Shown one piece after another: positions 12,830 through 14,215 of a DNA stretch of 14,215 nucleotides (within the stretch, counting starts at the first letter, position 1; every line of letters starts with the position of its first letter). A program made the translations under genes and the position numbers. The DNA is from Fimenecus sp045631075 (GTDB taxonomy: Bacteria > Bacillota > Clostridia > Oscillospirales > Acutalibacteraceae). The stretch lies in assembly GCA_045631075.1 (NCBI GenBank), contig JAZQUC010000135.1:1-14215 (forward strand). Direction: 5' to 3'. The notes beneath the pieces were generated by a model. It was not told the DNA's origin. It saw only the letters and a list, made by a program, of their open reading frames with translations, and did no database searches.

Positions 12830-12988
12830 TTAAATTTCCTCAATTTCAAGTTCCCATTCTGTACCCGATATATCTGTATATTCCCAATCGTGAGAATCAC
12901 AATAATCAAAAGCTGAATCATAGGAAGCAAAAGTTTTTACAGGCTTCTTAACGTGTCCCTGTGGGGAAGTTCTAAACACTTGATACAT
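12830..12988 (-). CDS. Small acidic early protein (52 aa)
   Basis: The 52-residue product begins MYQVFRTSPQG and has an aromatic, acidic C-terminal half (YCDSHDWEYTDISGTEWELE). No family is recognised; the overall pattern resembles small phage proteins of the kind that accompany replication regions. AAGGAG lies 8 bases before the ATG, a strong site that makes real translation likely. It closes the early cluster before the promoter at 12786-12825. Confidence 0.75.
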   Translation of the reverse strand: MYQVFRTSPQGHVKKPVKTFASYDSAFDYCDSHDWEYTDISGTEWELEIEEI

Positions 12989-13001
12989 CTGAATCACTCC
13001 T

Positions 13002-13085
13002 TTAAAAAGCTAATAAAATTAAAACTGTTTCAACCCAAAGAAAAAAACTAATAATAATTGCTAAAGGTATTTGTTTTAAAATCAT
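13002..13085 (-). CDS. Possible very small hydrophobic peptide (27 aa)
   Basis: A 27-residue frame (MILKQIPLAIIISFFLWVET plus a hydrophobic tail) that would span a membrane once. The ATG lies 3 bases after the preceding stop and the frame fills the gap between two better-supported genes. There is no strong ribosome binding site, so expression would depend on coupling. It may be a small membrane-acting early peptide or a chance frame. Confidence 0.4.
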   Translation of the reverse strand: MILKQIPLAIIISFFLWVETVLILLAF

Positions 13086-13087
13086 GG

Positions 13088-13282
13088 TTATAAATTCTTT
13101 TCTGTTAAACATACAGCTAACTTCCTTTCATACTTCTTAATAATTTCATCAATATCTGTGGATAAATTGTTTAACATGTAGACAACTGAAGGAACATGTC
13201 CTTTTAAAATTAGTTCCTTATCTGATTCAATCATATCTTTGTATTCGTGTAGTTCTTCCAAAATGTTTTGTAGTTCTTTCAT
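13088..13282 (-). CDS. Small helical early protein (64 aa)
   Basis: The product is predicted helical almost throughout, with heptad-like hydrophobics (LQNILEELHEYKDMI, YMLNNLSTDIDEIIKKYERKL) suggesting a short coiled coil. No family is recognised. AAAGGAAG lies 7 bases before the ATG, the same style of site as the neighbouring early genes, so this small cluster was probably built as an operon. Confidence 0.75.
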   Translation of the reverse strand: MKELQNILEELHEYKDMIESDKELILKGHVPSVVYMLNNLSTDIDEIIKKYERKLAVCLTEKNL

Positions 13283-13298
13283 TTATTTACTTCCTTTC

Positions 13299-13529
13299 TT
13301 ATTCAATAGCTGAATCAATATAATCTGAAGCTTCTTCCAGAGACTGTACACAATCTTCTAAAGCTGATACAGATTCTTCAGCTTTACAATACCTTTCAGA
13401 GCCTTCAAGGTTTTCAGGAATGTTATCAAGTGCTTCTTGTTCTTCATCAAGAAGTTCCTGTATTTCATCCCTTAAATCCTGAATCCTTTCCTGTAATACT
13501 GTTAAAGCCTTTCTTCTGATGTTATTCAT
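13299..13529 (-). CDS. Acidic coiled-coil early protein (76 aa)
   Basis: A 76-residue acidic protein with two long helices (about 1-35 and 46-75) joined by NIPENLEGSERY. The pattern of a basic MNNxRRK start, a DEEQEALDNIPENLxGSERY centre and a C-terminal SLEEASDYIDSAIE is one I recall from small hypothetical proteins widespread in Clostridia phages and mobile elements; no function is established to my knowledge. AAAGGAAGG lies 7-8 bases before the ATG, immediately after a palindromic hairpin. This gene supports a Clostridia-type host. Confidence 0.82.
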   Translation of the reverse strand: MNNIRRKALTVLQERIQDLRDEIQELLDEEQEALDNIPENLEGSERYCKAEESVSALEDCVQSLEEASDYIDSAIE

Positions 13530-13548
13530 GTTTAACCTTCCTTTCTGG

Positions 13549-13572
13549 AAGGGGATTTTTTAAAATCCCCTT
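13549..13572. promoter_or_regulatory. Palindromic hairpin between first and second early genes
   Basis: AAGGGGATTTT (13549-13559) pairs with AAAATCCCCTT (13562-13572), 11-bp arms with a 2-base centre. It starts 3 bases after the stop of the first early gene and ends just before the next gene's ribosome binding site. No U tract follows on the minus strand; it may be a processing or attenuation hairpin. Confidence 0.6.
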
Positions 13573-13574
13573 TA

Positions 13575-13865
13575 TTAGTCATCATAATCCATTTCAACAT
13601 CAACTAAAGTATAGGAACAATCATTTATAATCTGATAACAAATATTTTCTAAAGCTTCTTTAATACTTCCATGTATTTCTTCAAGTCTTATCATGTTTGA
13701 ATGTTGAAATATATCAACCGCTATTTCCATAACACTAAAAGACAATGCACACTTGCTAAACATATTACAATATTGTTCGTTTGTTCCTCTGGTGTAATAA
13801 TCGTTTTCGATACACATGTTTCTTACTTTGCCTGTGTCAATAATTCTTGTTTCAACGAGTTTCAT
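13575..13865 (-). CDS. First early gene, unknown (96 aa)
   Basis: This is the first well-supported gene after the right-end promoter. The 96-residue product has six cysteines (residues about 18, 33, 39, 76, 83 and others nearby), no obvious CxxC zinc site, and an acidic C-terminus (VEMDYDD). I do not recognise the family. AAAGGAAATGA precedes the ATG at 13865. In betatectiviruses the first gene near the end encodes a transcription regulator, so such a role is possible, but no HTH is visible here. Confidence 0.75.
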   Translation of the reverse strand: MKLVETRIIDTGKVRNMCIENDYYTRGTNEQYCNMFSKCALSFSVMEIAVDIFQHSNMIRLEEIHGSIKEALENICYQIINDCSYTLVDVEMDYDD

Positions 13866-13917
13866 AATTCATTTCCTTTCTTTCGGTGGGAATTATTTCC
13901 TTCACCTTACATTTAAT

Positions 13918-13946
13918 ATTATATACTTGTTTTTCCGCAAATGCAA
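13918..13946 (-). promoter_or_regulatory. Right-end early promoter
   Basis: TATAAT (13918-13923) matches the -10 consensus exactly and TTGCAT (13941-13946) is a partial -35 with a 17-base spacer on the minus strand. It lies about 50 bases before the first early gene and is flanked by repeated TGCGGAAAA sites, suggesting a regulated sigma-A-type promoter. Confidence 0.7.
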
Positions 13947-13959
13947 TAGGTTTTCCGCA
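13931..13959. repeat. Two direct repeats overlapping the early promoter
   Basis: TGCGGAAAA occurs twice on the minus strand with a 20-base period (about 13931-13939 and 13951-13959), flanking the -35 element. Two helical turns of spacing suits cooperative binding of a repressor or activator dimer, or a polymerase-blocking operator. Confidence 0.6.
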
Positions 13960-13970
13960 CTTTCGTAATT

Positions 13971-13992
13971 TTGCACAATAATGATTGTGCAA
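13971..13992. repeat. Perfect inverted repeat upstream of the early promoter
   Basis: TTGCACAAT (13971-13979) and ATTGTGCAA (13984-13992) are 9-bp complementary arms around AATG. It lies upstream of the early promoter and inside the right inverted terminal repeat; an operator or a replication-associated site is plausible. Between this and the terminal repeat (13993-14067) I see only a short tandem TTTTCTATTC duplication near 14011-14030. Confidence 0.6.
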
Positions 13993-14067
13993 TTTATACA
14001 AATGAATAACTTTTCTATTCTTTTCTATTCTTCCCCTTCCCTATTCAAATGCTTCTTCAGGCTTCTT

Positions 14068-14157
14068 CGATACTTCTGCTTCAGCTTCAGGCTTTCTTTC
14101 GGTTTCTTCCTGAATCCTTCCCAATGTTTCGGATTCTTTCGACAGCTTCTGCTTCAG
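14068..14157. repeat. Right inverted terminal repeat
   Basis: This is the reverse-complement partner of 7-96 (86 of 90 bases). Beyond it, 58 more bases run to the window end without a counterpart on the left, so either the left end is truncated or the terminal sequences differ. In protein-primed genomes the extreme ends are normally identical, favouring truncation. Confidence 0.88.
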
Positions 14158-14215
14158 GTGTTTGTTTCTGGAAGTTTTTGAAGAATATTGCTGAATCAAA
14201 ATGTACCGTCATCAC

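Noticed and set aside
14087..14212. 41-residue minus-strand frame starting near the right end (MTVHFDSAIFFKNFQKQ...)
   Set aside because: It runs through the terminal repeat, has no visible ribosome site (the window ends), and the matching left copy carries three amino-acid changes and no start. Likely a chance frame in repeat DNA.
1..14215. tRNA genes, integrase or transposase
   Set aside because: I saw no cloverleaf-like sequence and no recombinase motifs in any frame; the phage appears to replicate as an independent linear element.
1..14215. Recoded stop codons
   Set aside because: Genes end normally at TAA or TAG and no domain is interrupted by in-frame stops, apart from the single frameshift in the glucosaminidase.

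Overview
The window reads as a nearly complete, linear, tectivirus-like phage genome from a low-GC Firmicutes-type host, possibly a gut or rumen Clostridia. The ~14.2 kb size, imperfect inverted repeats near both ends, a protein-primed family B DNA polymerase preceded by a basic terminal-protein candidate, an FtsK/HerA-type packaging ATPase, a ~330-residue capsid-protein candidate, many tiny one-helix membrane proteins and three peptidoglycan hydrolases fit the double-jelly-roll, internal-membrane phages (Tectiviridae; Bam35/GIL01 layout). AT-rich codons, strong AGGAGG-like ribosome binding sites and standard stop codons support a Firmicutes host. The capsid fold, terminal protein and SSB are assigned largely by position.

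Every convincing gene lies on the minus strand, so the genome reads right to left. Right end (14157 to 13866): inverted repeat, a perfect palindrome, two spaced direct repeats and a sigma-A-like promoter. Early region (13865 to 12420): small proteins of unknown function, including an acidic coiled coil, then a MerR/excisionase-type HTH protein; there are two further promoters and several palindromes. Replication block (12414 to 8829): SSB-like candidate, hairpin, terminal-protein candidate, PolB, and a LexA-type winged-helix protein without protease domain, closed by a rho-independent terminator whose stem includes the last codons of that gene.

A late promoter at about 8765-8802 shares a 14-base element with the promoter at 12786-12825. 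It leads into a basic peptide, an acidic protein, a helical membrane-type protein overlapping it by 196 bases, the packaging ATPase, two related 47-residue membrane proteins, and the capsid protein, whose stop codon lies in a strong two-part hairpin. Next come six small membrane proteins (one holin-like), a 96-residue unknown, a membrane-anchored protein with two copies of a 53-residue repeat, a glucosaminidase split by a frameshift, an M23 endopeptidase, a spike-like protein, a 162-residue unknown and an N-acetylmuramoyl-L-alanine amidase. A terminator and the left inverted repeat close the genome.

Points most worth checking: the split glucosaminidase (sequence error, mutation or programmed frameshift), the long overlap at 8244-8439, the C-terminal membrane anchors on the lytic enzymes, the shared late/early promoter element, and the unequal genome ends, which suggest about 50 bases are missing on the left.
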